Assembly (NCBI RefSeq): GCF_028737325.1 | Contig: NZ_JAQZCH010000002.1 | Coordinates: 1 to 64,000, forward strand | Length of the DNA stretch: 64,000 nucleotides | Direction: 5' to 3' | Source of the DNA: Microbacterium thalli | GTDB taxonomy: Bacteria; Actinomycetota; Actinomycetes; Actinomycetales; Microbacteriaceae | Shown here: in pieces, positions 17,508-26,785 of the stretch | How the letters are laid out: each line of letters begins with the position of its first letter | Numbering within the stretch: position 1 is the stretch's first letter | Translations under genes and position numbers: made by a program | The notes under the pieces: generated by a model | Seen by the model: only the letters and a program-made list of their open reading frames with translations | Told to the model about the DNA's origin: nothing | The model's database searches: none

Positions 17508-18469
17508 ACGGCCTCTCTCTGGCTCGGCGGCACGGTGTCGAGCAGCACCTGACCGATGACGGCCCCCGCGGTCACACCGTCGAATTCCGCCTCGGGATCG
17601 AGGATGAGCCGGTGTGCGAGCACGGGCTCGGCGAGCGCCTTGACATCGTCGGGCGTCACGTAGCTGCGGCCGTGCGCGACGGCCCAGGTCTTCGCGGCCT
17701 TGGTCAGGGCGAGGGCGCCGCGGACGCTGACGCCCAGACGGACCTCGGTCGCGAGACGCGTCGCTTCGACGATGCGCGCGATGTAGTCGAGCACAAGGGC
17801 GTCGAGGTACACGCCGCGGGCGATGTCGGCCATGCTGACGATGCCCTGGGGTGTGATGACGGGCGTCACCTCGCGTCGCGCTTCGGCGGCTCCCTCGAGG
17901 ATGCGCACGGTCGCGGCGTGGTCGGGGTAGCCGAGGGTCGTCTTCATGAGGAAGCGGTCCAGCTGCGCCTCGGGCAGGCGGTAGGTGCCGGCCTGCTCGA
18001 CGGGGTTCTGCGTCGCCACCACGAGAAACGGCACCCCGACCCGGCGCGTGACGCCGTCCACGGTCACCTGGCCCTCTTCCATGACCTCCAGCAGCGCGGA
18101 CTGCGTCTTGGGGGAGGCGCGGTTGATCTCGTCGGCGAGGACGATGTTGGCGAAGATCGGGCCCTGGTGGAACTCGAACTCGCCGCGGCTCTGGTCGTAG
18201 ACGGTGATGCCGGTGACATCGCCGGGCAGCAGGTCGGGCGTGAACTGGATGCGGCTGCTGGTGCCCTGCACCGTCTGCCCCATGGCCCGAGCGAGCGAGG
18301 TCTTGCCCGTGCCCGGGTAGTCCTCGAGCAGCAGGTGGCCCTCGGACACCATCGCGGTGAAGGCGAGCTCGATGACGTGGCGCTTGCCCAGCACGACCGT
18401 GTCGACGTTGTCGACGAGCGTCGCGAAGGTCTCCTGGAACCAGGCGGTCTGCTCCGGGGTGATGCTCAT
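17504..18469 (-). CDS. MoxR-family AAA+ ATPase
   Basis: This is a cytoplasmic AAA+ ATPase of the MoxR group (321 aa), a chaperone-like ATPase thought to activate or assemble partner proteins. Walker A is EDYPGTGKT (50-58) and Walker B LADEINRA (111-118), with sensor 1 in VVATQNPVEQ. The C-terminal lid domain carries a MoxR-typical tail. All ATPase residues are present. It starts at ATG 18469, 44 nt after the giant Ig-like gene, and is followed directly by its DUF58 partner. Confidence 0.94.
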   Translation of the reverse strand: MSITPEQTAWFQETFATLVDNVDTVVLGKRHVIELAFTAMVSEGHLLLEDYPGTGKTSLARAMGQTVQGTSSRIQFTPDLLPGDVTGITVYDQSRGEFEFHQGPIFANIVLADEINRASPKTQSALLEVMEEGQVTVDGVTRRVGVPFLVVATQNPVEQAGTYRLPEAQLDRFLMKTTLGYPDHAATVRILEGAAEARREVTPVITPQGIVSMADIARGVYLDALVLDYIARIVEATRLATEVRLGVSVRGALALTKAAKTWAVAHGRSYVTPDDVKALAEPVLAHRLILDPEAEFDGVTAGAVIGQVLLDTVPPSQREAV

Positions 18470-18513
18470 GGGGTCCTCTCGCGGATGCCGTACGGCGGGG
18501 TCAGGGGGCGGTG

Positions 18514-21500
18514 TCAGGGGGCGGGGGGTGCCGGCGGGTCGGTCGGTGTGGGCTGCGGCTCAGGGGTGATCGGCTCGCACGACTGCTCGAGCGTCAGCCT
18601 CTGCAGCCCGGCCAGCGGTCCGGTCCAGGTGACCGTGTAGCGGTTCTTCTGCACCGCGCCCTCGCCGCCGACCGCCTCGGAGGTCACCGAGTAGGTGCCG
18701 GACGGGAGGCCCGGCGGGCTCCAGGGGGGAACCGAGGGCTGGTCCGACCGGCACGAGGGCAGCGAGTTCGCGGAGACCTGCACCGGGAAGGACGCGTTCG
18801 ACGAGGCCGGTCCGATGGGTGACGGATCCGAACACGTGGCGTCGAAGCCGAGGAAGGTGTCGCACCACCGCCCCGACCATCCGGTGACCGGGCTGTTGTA
18901 GCCGGGCGTGAAGTCCGACACGGTGCCGCCGTTGTACAGCAGTCGGAACTGCGCGTCGGGGAACGGCGGATCGGTCGGGCGGTTCAGCTGCGCGCCGTAG
19001 GTGAAAGTCGTCCCGTCGCTGCTCGGCTGCGTGTTGACCGAGAAGGTGATGCCGTCGGGGGCTTCGACGTTGCCGACGGGGCGAGCCGTGATCTCGGCCC
19101 CGGTGACCCCGAAGCCGCGCTTGCCGTTGAACGTGTGCTCCGCGCATGCCCACACCGTCTTGCGGCGGAACGCCTCGGCGGGGAACTGCTGGCTCGTCGC
19201 CGTTCCGTTCGGAACGCACGCCGCCGCGGAGACGTCGCTGAAGCCGATGAGGGTCTGTGTGCCGTCGCCGTTGGGTGCCACCGTCGCGGTCACCCGTACC
19301 GAGTTCGAGGTGTTCGTCTCGGTCAGCGTCAGGCCGGGGGCGCCGACGCCGTGCGCCGTCACCGCGCGCGACTGCCCCTCGGTCGAGCCCGCCGCGATGG
19401 GTGGCAGGTCGAACGTCGTCAGCGGCGTCGCGGTGAGCGCGGTCGCGGTGTTCGAACCGACGTCGTAGTTCGTGAACGTCGCGGTTCCGCCCACGACGGG
19501 GCGCGTGTCGGAGCCCTGGCGGCCGCCCGTCAGCCGCACGCTGCCGGTGGTGGCATCCAGTCCCGTCACGGTGATCGTCGCGCGACCGCCGTCACGACCG
19601 TTGGGAGTCGGCTCGAAGGACGACCCGCCCGGCTGTGCCGGCGGGCGATAGGCCCAGGCCTCGGCGCGGACCGTCGAGCGGGACTCGCCGACGGAGCTGA
19701 ACGCGCGCGCCTCGTAGGTGATCTTCTCGCCGACGGGCGCGGAGATGGGCCCGCAGGCGCCCGAGGCAGGGCACGTGGCGACCTCGCGGCCGCCCGCCGT
19801 GATGCGGTAGCCCTGGACGGCGGGGTAGGAGCCCCCGTCCGACGAGACGCGGAGCGTCACCGACTCGCCCGCGTAGGCGGTCCACTCCAGTCGCGCGGGG
19901 TTCGCCGGCAGGCCCTGAAGATCGAGGATGACCTGGCCGTTGCGCTCGCCGCTCGACTGGCGACCCTGGGCATCCTCGACCGTGAACGAGCCGGTGCATT
20001 CGCCTGCGCCCGGTGCGTCGGCCTGCCAGGTGGCGCGCACCGCCGTGTCGCTCGCGCGCGAGAACGACACGCCGGTGCAGTTGCCCGGACCGCTCGCACC
20101 GACGACGCGCAGCGGCGTGCCCGGCAGCGGGTTGACCTCGCCGCCGGCGCCGATGACCTCGACCGTGCACGAGGTGGAGCCGCCCGCCTGCGAGCATGTC
20201 TGCACCGCCGAGCCGCCCTTGGGCAGGGTGGACGGGGCAGGGCCGACGGTCAGCAGGAGGTTGGCCGCCGGAGCGTCGGGATGGCTCGGCAGGGTGAGCG
20301 CGACGGGCTCCTGGCGGCCGGGACGCGCGGTGTCGGCTGCGGTGACGGTCGCGGTGTTGCCCGACACCTCGACGGCGAACTGGTCGCCGCCGTACGAGGC
20401 GGCGTACTGCACGGCGTCCCAGTCGGCGGCGCCCGCCCACTGCACCATCTGCGCGAGGTCGTACGTCTGCGTCGATCCGGGGCTCACCGTCAGCGAGGCG
20501 CTGCGGAGCGTCGGCTGCGGGATCTCCGCCTCGACGGACACGCGGACGGTCAGGTAGGTCGCGACCTCCTGCGTCTCGAGGCGCACGGGCACGACGCAGC
20601 TGTCGGTCCACGGGGCGCCGGCGCCAGCGGCGTAGCGCACGGTCGTGCCGGACACAGCGGTGCAGGTCGCCTCACCACGCGCACCGCCCGCGCGGACGCC
20701 CGCGCCCTCGAGCACGAGGGTCGCGCCGCGGGGGATGCGCACCGCCTCGGCGAGGTCGATGTCGACGCTCTCCTTCTCGCGCACCTCGACGGGTCCGAAG
20801 CCCTCGCGCAGCGCGAGGCGCACATCGGCGTCGCCGGGCACGCGCAGGAAGCCGTACGAGGTGACCTCGGTGCCGTCGAACGCGGTGCCGGTAACTTCGA
20901 ACGGGATCAGGCGCGACTTCTCGGGCAGCTCGCCCGAGATCTTCCAGCCGTCGACCGCGACGTCGTCGGGGTCGCCCCACAGGCTCAGCCGCAGGCCCGA
21001 GACGTCGCCGGTGTTCCACGAGACCTGGCCGTCGAGGACGTCGACCCCGGTGGGGAAGTCGTCGCGGGTTTCGACCGTCAGGACGGTGTCGCGGACGATG
21101 GGGTAGTCCGGCACCGGCTCGCGGACGACCTTCACGACGATGAGGCCGATGGCGGTGTCGCCGCGATCGTTGCGCACCGTGTATGTGTACGAGAACGTGC
21201 CCAGCACCTCGCCGGCGCGCAGGGTCACCGCGCCCGCATCGACCGAGCCGATCAGCGCCTGCAGGGTGTCGTACTCCGCCGAGCCCTCCTGGGCGTTCGG
21301 CCGCACCTCGACCAGTTCGAGCTCGCTGCCCGCCGGATCGATGTCGTTGTCGGTGGGACGTACGACGACGGCGCTCTCGGCGCCGACCTGCACCTGCACG
21401 TAGTCGCTGTAGGTCACGGGGCTCGGGTCGGCCTGCGTGTCGATCACGCCGACGCGCACGTCCGCGGTGCCGGTCGCGCCGCTGGGGTCGCGGACGGCGT

Positions 21501-24447
21501 AGCTGAAGCGGACCTGCCCGCTGAAGCCCTCGGGGCTCGTGTAGACGATCGCCGAACCGTCGGCGGAGATCGTCGCCGACCCCTGCTCGGGCTGCGACAC
21601 GATCCGATCGAGCGTGACCGGGTCGCCGTCGGGATCGACCGCGTACCCGTCGAGCGGGATGCTGATGGACTGGCCGCTCAGCACGCGGCCGACGAGGGTG
21701 CGCGGCAGCGGCGCCTGGTTCGACTCGTTGCCGACGACCGTCACCGTCACGCGGGCGGTGTCGGTCACCTCGGGGAAGCCCAGCCGGAAGATCGTGTAGG
21801 TCAGCGCGTACGTGCCCGCCTCGTCGGGCGCGAGGTAGCGCAGCACGCGGTTCGTCGCGAACGCGAGGCCGCCACCGGTTTCGTTGACGATCGACGAGGG
21901 GTCGATGGCGATCAGGGCGCCCGAGGGCGCGGTGTCGTTGTCGAGAACCGGGATGTCGATCTGCGTGCCCGCTCGCACCGTGACGGCGTCGTCGACGGCG
22001 ATCGGCGGCTCGGCGGTCGCGGCCGGCAGCAGGACGACCGTCAGCTCGCCCTGGGCCGTGGCGGCAGCGTTGCCCGTGCCGTCCGAGACGGTGTACCGGA
22101 CGACGCCGAGCCGTCCCGGAGCGCCGGTGTCGGTGGTGCCGCTCACCCGCAGCAGGCTCTGCCCGACGAGGTCGACGCCGAGCGAGGCGAACGGATCGCT
22201 CTCGGGCTGGATGTCGCTGAGGAGCAGCACGAGACCGGCGGGGTTGGAGACCGCGGCGGCGACGTCGATCGTGGCGTCCTCGTTGGGGCGGACGAACGCG
22301 GTGAGCGGGGGCGTCGTGATGACAGCCGATTCGGGCGCCTGCATCGTGACGCGGACCGTCGCCGTGGCCTCGGTGAGCGCGTCGCGCACGCTGTACTGGA
22401 CCAGATACGACCCCGGCGCCGATGCGGTGACCACCATGCTGAGCGCGGCGGGGTTCGCAGCGGCGGTCGAGCGGCCCTCGTCGAGCGCGACGGCTCCCGT
22501 GAGCGTGACAGGTCCGGCCGCGCCGGTCACGTACGGCGCGACGGAGATGTCGAGCGGCTCGCCCACGACGCCGGTCACGGCGAAGGACTCCGCCGTCAGC
22601 TCCGGGGTCGGGGTCACCGTGATCGACAGGGGCTGCGTGGTGGTGGCGCCGCGGGCGTCCGACACGGTGACGGTGATCGAGACCGCGAGGCCCTCGGTGG
22701 CGTTCGGATCGGGGTGCTGGTAGGTCAGCGTGCCCTGGGGCGAGGTGGTCACGGTGCCGACGCCGGTGTCGTTCGTCGCGCCGGCGAGGAAGACGGGGTC
22801 GCCCTCGGGGTCGACCCATCCCTCGAGGAGCTCGGCCGAGACGGTGCCGCCGGGCGCGACGGTGAGCGAGGGCCAGGTGGCGAGGCATTCCTCGACACCG
22901 CACCAGGCGGGCGCGGTGTTCTGCTCATCGGGCACGACGGTCAGCGTGACGGTCGCGTAGTCGGACAGCAGGCCGTCCGCGGTCGTGCCGTCGGTCACGC
23001 GGTAGCGCAGCGTCGCCGACCCCGTGGCCTCCGGCGACACCGCCACCGTCAGCTGCTGCTGCGCCCCCGTGACGGTCGCCGTCCCGAACGCGGGGTCGAG
23101 GTTCTCGAGCGAGGCGACGTCGATGCTGAGGACGTCCTCGTTGGGGTCGTGATCGTTCAGCAGTACCGGCAGCAGCGTGACCGAACCGGGCCGGACCCCG
23201 AAGGCGTCATCCACGGCGACGGGCGGCTTCGGCTCGACGACGCGCTCGGATGTCGCATCCTCCTGCTGTTCGACCTGGGTCTGCTGCTCGAGGTCCCACT
23301 GCTGAGACGAGGCGATGAGCTCGCCGGAGGGAACCGACCAGACCCATCCCGACCGGCGGTCGTTCAGCGCGAGGCGCGTTCCGTTGCCCACGAAGCTGGG
23401 GTCGACGTTCTCGCCGATGTCCGCCCCGCGGTAGTCGAGCGTCGTGACGGTGTCGGGTGCGGCGCTCGACCACAACGAGCCCGAGGACTCCCCGTCGGCG
23501 AGCCATGCCGCGTGCACGGTCGATCCCAGCACGGCGGGTCGGGCCGGCGTGCCGGACCCGGGCTGATCGACGACCCGCGTCGCCTGTCCGTCGCCCAGGT
23601 CGATGCGCACGAGTCCGTCTGCGTCGGCCACGTGGACCGCGTCGCCCTCGGCAGCGGCATCCTGCACGCGCGACCCCGCCCCGATACCGGCGGCGACGGG
23701 CTCGTCGCGTCCGCGGATCCAGACGTCGCCGGTCGCGTCGTCGACGAGCACCCAGGTGCCGCCGACGGCGGTCAGCTGCGCGGCCTCGGGTGCGTCCGGG
23801 GTCGCGTCCTCACCGAGGATGCGGCCGGTGCGCGCGTCCGCGCGGACGATGCGGCTCTCTTCCGCCGAGTAGGCGTAGACGGTCCCGCTCGGGTCGACGG
23901 TGACGGCCGCGGCGACGAAGCGCGGACGCTCCTCGCCCTCGGCGACCTCGACCTCGGCGTAGGGGTCGATCGGGACGGCATCGCCCCCGCCCGACAGGCT
24001 CGAGCCGAAGACGGCCCCCGCCTCGGTGCGGTAGGCGAGGTGGTCTCCGGCCGTGGCGATGTCGCTCGTTCCCGGCGGCGTGGGTGCGAAGGCGTCCTCG
24101 AGGTCATCGGTGAGGTCGGCCGGTCGCCCCATGTCGACGTCGGAGAACTGCGAGCCGCCGTCGCTGTAGACGAAGAGCCGGTCACCGGTCTGGGCGATCT
24201 GGCTGCCGTTGTCGACCTGCTTGACCGTGTCGATCTCGCCGAGCTCGAGATTCACCCGCGCGTAGCCGCTGCCGGCGCCGTTCTGCAGCGCCCAGACCGT
24301 GGGGTTGTCGGGCGGCGTCTGCTGCGCGTCGTACCCCGGCCACACGACCGCGAGGGTGGTGATCACGGCGACGGCGGCGGTCACCGCGGCGGCGCCGATC
24401 CAGGTGCTTCTGCGCACGCGGGGACGCGCGGCGTCGCGACGGGCCAT
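18514..24447 (-). CDS. giant N-terminally anchored Ig-like/cadherin-like surface protein
   Basis: The protein has 1977 residues. A short basic cytoplasmic tail (MARRDAARPRVRRS) and one helix (about 15-37) anchor a very large outside part. First comes a region resembling a beta-propeller (about 45-350, with repeats such as VHAAWLADG). A series of Ig-like or cadherin-like beta domains with DPEGDPV, NDHDPNED and VAVDDA motifs follows, then Cys-containing domains, a fibronectin III-like domain (about 1560-1640) and a Pro-rich C-terminus. There is no LPXTG signal. ATG 24447 is 2 nt after the kinase stop; the frame to 24717 reads through the kinase gene. It may be the sensor, adhesin or cargo of the system; I do not know which. 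Confidence 0.85.
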   Translation of the reverse strand: MARRDAARPRVRRSTWIGAAAVTAAVAVITTLAVVWPGYDAQQTPPDNPTVWALQNGAGSGYARVNLELGEIDTVKQVDNGSQIAQTGDRLFVYSDGGSQFSDVDMGRPADLTDDLEDAFAPTPPGTSDIATAGDHLAYRTEAGAVFGSSLSGGGDAVPIDPYAEVEVAEGEERPRFVAAAVTVDPSGTVYAYSAEESRIVRADARTGRILGEDATPDAPEAAQLTAVGGTWVLVDDATGDVWIRGRDEPVAAGIGAGSRVQDAAAEGDAVHVADADGLVRIDLGDGQATRVVDQPGSGTPARPAVLGSTVHAAWLADGESSGSLWSSAAPDTVTTLDYRGADIGENVDPSFVGNGTRLALNDRRSGWVWSVPSGELIASSQQWDLEQQTQVEQQEDATSERVVEPKPPVAVDDAFGVRPGSVTLLPVLLNDHDPNEDVLSIDVASLENLDPAFGTATVTGAQQQLTVAVSPEATGSATLRYRVTDGTTADGLLSDYATVTLTVVPDEQNTAPAWCGVEECLATWPSLTVAPGGTVSAELLEGWVDPEGDPVFLAGATNDTGVGTVTTSPQGTLTYQHPDPNATEGLAVSITVTVSDARGATTTQPLSITVTPTPELTAESFAVTGVVGEPLDISVAPYVTGAAGPVTLTGAVALDEGRSTAAANPAALSMVVTASAPGSYLVQYSVRDALTEATATVRVTMQAPESAVITTPPLTAFVRPNEDATIDVAAAVSNPAGLVLLLSDIQPESDPFASLGVDLVGQSLLRVSGTTDTGAPGRLGVVRYTVSDGTGNAAATAQGELTVVLLPAATAEPPIAVDDAVTVRAGTQIDIPVLDNDTAPSGALIAIDPSSIVNETGGGLAFATNRVLRYLAPDEAGTYALTYTIFRLGFPEVTDTARVTVTVVGNESNQAPLPRTLVGRVLSGQSISIPLDGYAVDPDGDPVTLDRIVSQPEQGSATISADGSAIVYTSPEGFSGQVRFSYAVRDPSGATGTADVRVGVIDTQADPSPVTYSDYVQVQVGAESAVVVRPTDNDIDPAGSELELVEVRPNAQEGSAEYDTLQALIGSVDAGAVTLRAGEVLGTFSYTYTVRNDRGDTAIGLIVVKVVREPVPDYPIVRDTVLTVETRDDFPTGVDVLDGQVSWNTGDVSGLRLSLWGDPDDVAVDGWKISGELPEKSRLIPFEVTGTAFDGTEVTSYGFLRVPGDADVRLALREGFGPVEVREKESVDIDLAEAVRIPRGATLVLEGAGVRAGGARGEATCTAVSGTTVRYAAGAGAPWTDSCVVPVRLETQEVATYLTVRVSVEAEIPQPTLRSASLTVSPGSTQTYDLAQMVQWAGAADWDAVQYAASYGGDQFAVEVSGNTATVTAADTARPGRQEPVALTLPSHPDAPAANLLLTVGPAPSTLPKGGSAVQTCSQAGGSTSCTVEVIGAGGEVNPLPGTPLRVVGASGPGNCTGVSFSRASDTAVRATWQADAPGAGECTGSFTVEDAQGRQSSGERNGQVILDLQGLPANPARLEWTAYAGESVTLRVSSDGGSYPAVQGYRITAGGREVATCPASGACGPISAPVGEKITYEARAFSSVGESRSTVRAEAWAYRPPAQPGGSSFEPTPNGRDGGRATITVTGLDATTGSVRLTGGRQGSDTRPVVGGTATFTNYDVGSNTATALTATPLTTFDLPPIAAGSTEGQSRAVTAHGVGAPGLTLTETNTSNSVRVTATVAPNGDGTQTLIGFSDVSAAACVPNGTATSQQFPAEAFRRKTVWACAEHTFNGKRGFGVTGAEITARPVGNVEAPDGITFSVNTQPSSDGTTFTYGAQLNRPTDPPFPDAQFRLLYNGGTVSDFTPGYNSPVTGWSGRWCDTFLGFDATCSDPSPIGPASSNASFPVQVSANSLPSCRSDQPSVPPWSPPGLPSGTYSVTSEAVGGEGAVQKNRYTVTWTGPLAGLQRLTLEQSCEPITPEPQPTPTDPPAPPAP

Positions 24448-24449
24448 CG

Positions 24450-25595
24450 TCAGAGCCCTCCGCCGGTGACGAGCAGGGTGGTCACGGCGCCCGCCGCGGC
24501 GAGCAGGACGCCGCCCCCGGCGAAGAGCGCGATGCGCGCGGCCGTGCCCAGGCGCGGAGCGGGCTCGGCACCCGCGAGGACGGTGCCCTCGTCGGGCCGC
24601 CGGTCCACGGCGCGCGGCGCACGCGCGGGACGCCGCGAGGCGTACTGCACGGACGGCCGCACGGGGCCTCGGGCGCGATCGTCGGCGAAGTCGACTGCTG
24701 CGCCGGCCGCAGCCCATTCGTCGACGGCGACCTCCATCGGCGTGTGCGGTACACCGAGGTCGTGCTGCACCAGCTGCAGCTCATGCGCCAGCTCGGCGGC
24801 GGAGCTGTGGCGAGCGGCCGGGTCGCGGTTCATGGCGCGCGCGAGCACCTGCTCGAGACGGGGCGGCACGTCCGCGCGGCCGATGGGGGTGTACGACGCT
24901 TTGCGGATGCGCGACTTGAGCTGCTCCCGGCTGTTCTGCCCGCTGCCGGGGCGTTCGAAGGGGCTGCGCCCCGCCAGCAGCGAGTACAGCGTCGCCCCGA
25001 GACCCCACACCTCGGCCGGCACCGACCCCGAGATGCGTTCCTCGACGATCTCCGGCGCGCTCCAGGGCACCGACATGGCGAAGACCTCGTCTTCGTCGGC
25101 GCGGCCCGTGATGGCGGCGGCGATGCCGAAGTCCGAGAGCACGGGAGCACCGAAGGTCGTGATCAGGATGTTGGAGGGCTTGATGTCACGGTGCAGCAGG
25201 CCCGAGCGGTGGGCGGTCTCGAGGGCCGACCCGATCTTCACGCCCAGCTGCAGGACCTCCGTGACGGGGATGACCTCGCGCCGGTAGCGATTCGTCAGCG
25301 ACGTGGGGCAGTACTCCATGACGATGTAGGGCCGGCCGTCGGCCGAGATCGACGCTTCGTAGATCGTCAGGATCGAGGGGTGGGCGCTCAGCCGTGCCAT
25401 GACGTCGGCCTCGGCGTTGAACATCCGCAGCAGGTTCTCGTCGACGATGTCCTCGAGCAGCACCTTGACGGCCACCGGGCGGCGGGGGAGGTTCTGCTCG
25501 AACAGGAAGACGTCGGCGAACCCGCCGGTGCCGAGAGGTCGGACGTAGGTGAAGCCGGCGATGCCGGGAGGCGCTGAGGGCAGTCTCGACGCCAC
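24450..25595 (-). CDS. tail-anchored Ser/Thr protein kinase (active)
   Basis: This is a Hanks-type kinase with 381 residues. All catalytic motifs are intact: Gly loop LGTGGFAD (21-28), VAVK with Lys44, HRDIKPSN (135-142), DFG (155-157) and SAPE (179-182). After the kinase domain a linker contains DEGTVLAG (about 333-340), the motif shared with other proteins of the unit. The C-terminus is one transmembrane helix with almost nothing outside, so it has no PASTA or other sensor. The sensor may be a partner such as the Ig-like protein encoded 2 nt downstream. The start is GTG 25595, 7 nt after a hairpin. Confidence 0.92.
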   Translation of the reverse strand: MASRLPSAPPGIAGFTYVRPLGTGGFADVFLFEQNLPRRPVAVKVLLEDIVDENLLRMFNAEADVMARLSAHPSILTIYEASISADGRPYIVMEYCPTSLTNRYRREVIPVTEVLQLGVKIGSALETAHRSGLLHRDIKPSNILITTFGAPVLSDFGIAAAITGRADEDEVFAMSVPWSAPEIVEERISGSVPAEVWGLGATLYSLLAGRSPFERPGSGQNSREQLKSRIRKASYTPIGRADVPPRLEQVLARAMNRDPAARHSSAAELAHELQLVQHDLGVPHTPMEVAVDEWAAAGAAVDFADDRARGPVRPSVQYASRRPARAPRAVDRRPDEGTVLAGAEPAPRLGTAARIALFAGGGVLLAAAGAVTTLLVTGGGL

Positions 25596-25602
25596 CTGTC
25601 AT

Positions 25603-25625
25603 GCACCCCCTGTCGACGGGGGTGC
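25603..25625 (-). promoter_or_regulatory. hairpin just upstream of the kinase start
   Basis: A perfect 8-bp stem (25603-25610 with 25618-25625) with a 7-nt loop ends 7 nt before the kinase GTG. In the transcript its second arm contains GGGGGTG, the only Shine-Dalgarno-like sequence here, so the stem could limit kinase translation. It may alternatively be an intercistronic stabiliser. Confidence 0.4.
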
Positions 25626-25661
25626 GGTCAACGTCGCCCCCGGAACCCGAATCCCGTGAGA

Positions 25662-25673
25662 GTGTTCTAACAC
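25662..25673. promoter_or_regulatory. small inverted repeat gtgttCTaacac
   Basis: A 5-2-5 inverted repeat lies in an unusually AT-rich spot of the 113-nt gap between the FHA and kinase genes. It could be an operator or part of an internal promoter. No matching regulator is known from the sequence. Confidence 0.25.
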
Positions 25674-25708
25674 AGCCTGCCCGTGGTGGGAAATCGCTCG
25701 CCCGGTGG

Positions 25709-26779
25709 TCACGGGGCCGAGGTGAGTTCAGCGGTCACGCCGTCGCCGAGATCCAGTCGGGTGCCGGGCTCGACACGCGCCGAGGCCCCGCCGCGCAGGA
25801 GCGAGGCGACTCCGGCGGGATCGCGCAGGACCGTCCCGTTCGTCGACCCGAGATCGCGGACGACCATGTGATCGTCCGCGATGCTGACCTCGAGGTGAGT
25901 GCCCGACACCTCTTTGCGAGGCGATGCCACCGCGACGATCCGCGCCCCCGGGTGCTGCCCCGCCCGCGGGGAGCGCCCCAGGACCACGGGCTGGTCGAGC
26001 GGATGCTCGACGTCGCCGACGCGCAGCACGTATCGCGGCGGACGGGGTGCTTCGGGCACCGTCACCGCCGGTGTCGCCGGGCGTCGCGCGCCCAGCACGG
26101 TGCTGTCGTCGATCTCGGCGGTCTCGGGCTGCGGTGAGGCAGCGCCGAGGGATGCCGCACCGGATGCCTCGGCACGAGGAGCCGCCGCCGGCGCGGTGTT
26201 GCCGCGGCGCCGCGGTCCGACCGCGTCGTCCAGCGAGCCGCGGTCGATGGTGACGGTCTCGAGCGGGTCGATGTCCGCGAGCGGCGCGGCTGCTCGCGGC
26301 GCGGCGTCGAGGGCCGCATCGGGCGTCGGGTCGGTCTCGCCCCACTGCAGGGCGTTCGCTCGGGCGACGCCGCGCCCCAGGGGCAGGACGCCGCCGCCGG
26401 CGGCGACATCGAGTCCGAGAGAGATGCCGCCGACCCGTTGCGCCGACCCTTCGACCCAGGTGCCGACGCCGCCGCCGCTGTAGCTGCTGCGCTGCGGCCC
26501 GTGCAGGTCGATCGTCGCGCCACCCCGAACGGCCACGGCGACGGAGCTCGACGGGACGTCGACGAGCTCGACGAGGGCGAAGTCGGGGAGACGGCCGATG
26601 CCGACCGCGGCGATGATCGAGAGCAGGTCTTCGAAGACGGCGTCGGGGACCGTCATCGCGCCCCACAGCGCAGAGGCGAGATCGTCGCCCGCCTCGGGGC
26701 CGAGGAGGAGGGCGAAGCGGTCCGCGACCATCGCGAAGCCGGCACCGGGCGCGTCGTCGGGCGTGGGGTAGCGGAACAC
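25709..26779 (-). CDS. FHA domain protein, first gene of the signalling unit
   Basis: This protein has 356 residues and no membrane segment. The N-terminal 150 residues (GRLPDFALVELVD and following) form a domain I do not recognise. A low-complexity linker contains IDDSTVLGARRP (about 220-231), the same threonine motif as in the other proteins of the locus. A full FHA domain (about 245-345) has VVLGRSPR, EVSGTHLEV and RDLGSTNGTVL. I infer that it reads phosphothreonine made by the kinase encoded next. GTG 26779 follows TAGGCT by 6 nt, so it opens its own leaderless transcript, 35 nt after pmt. Confidence 0.87.
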   Translation of the reverse strand: MFRYPTPDDAPGAGFAMVADRFALLLGPEAGDDLASALWGAMTVPDAVFEDLLSIIAAVGIGRLPDFALVELVDVPSSSVAVAVRGGATIDLHGPQRSSYSGGGVGTWVEGSAQRVGGISLGLDVAAGGGVLPLGRGVARANALQWGETDPTPDAALDAAPRAAAPLADIDPLETVTIDRGSLDDAVGPRRRGNTAPAAAPRAEASGAASLGAASPQPETAEIDDSTVLGARRPATPAVTVPEAPRPPRYVLRVGDVEHPLDQPVVLGRSPRAGQHPGARIVAVASPRKEVSGTHLEVSIADDHMVVRDLGSTNGTVLRDPAGVASLLRGGASARVEPGTRLDLGDGVTAELTSAP

Positions 26780-26785
26780 GCGCCT

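Noticed and set aside
19135-25287. A 2050-codon open frame on the plus strand opposite the Ig-like and kinase genes
   Set aside because: It is the antisense shadow of two well-supported genes, has Arg/Gly/Ala/Val-rich low-complexity translation and no recognisable domain. Long antisense frames are common in high-GC DNA.
9188-26779. Standard PknA/PknB-PstP cell-division locus
   Set aside because: There is no rodA/ftsW, pbpA or PASTA-domain kinase, and the unit contains MoxR/DUF58 and Ig-like genes instead.
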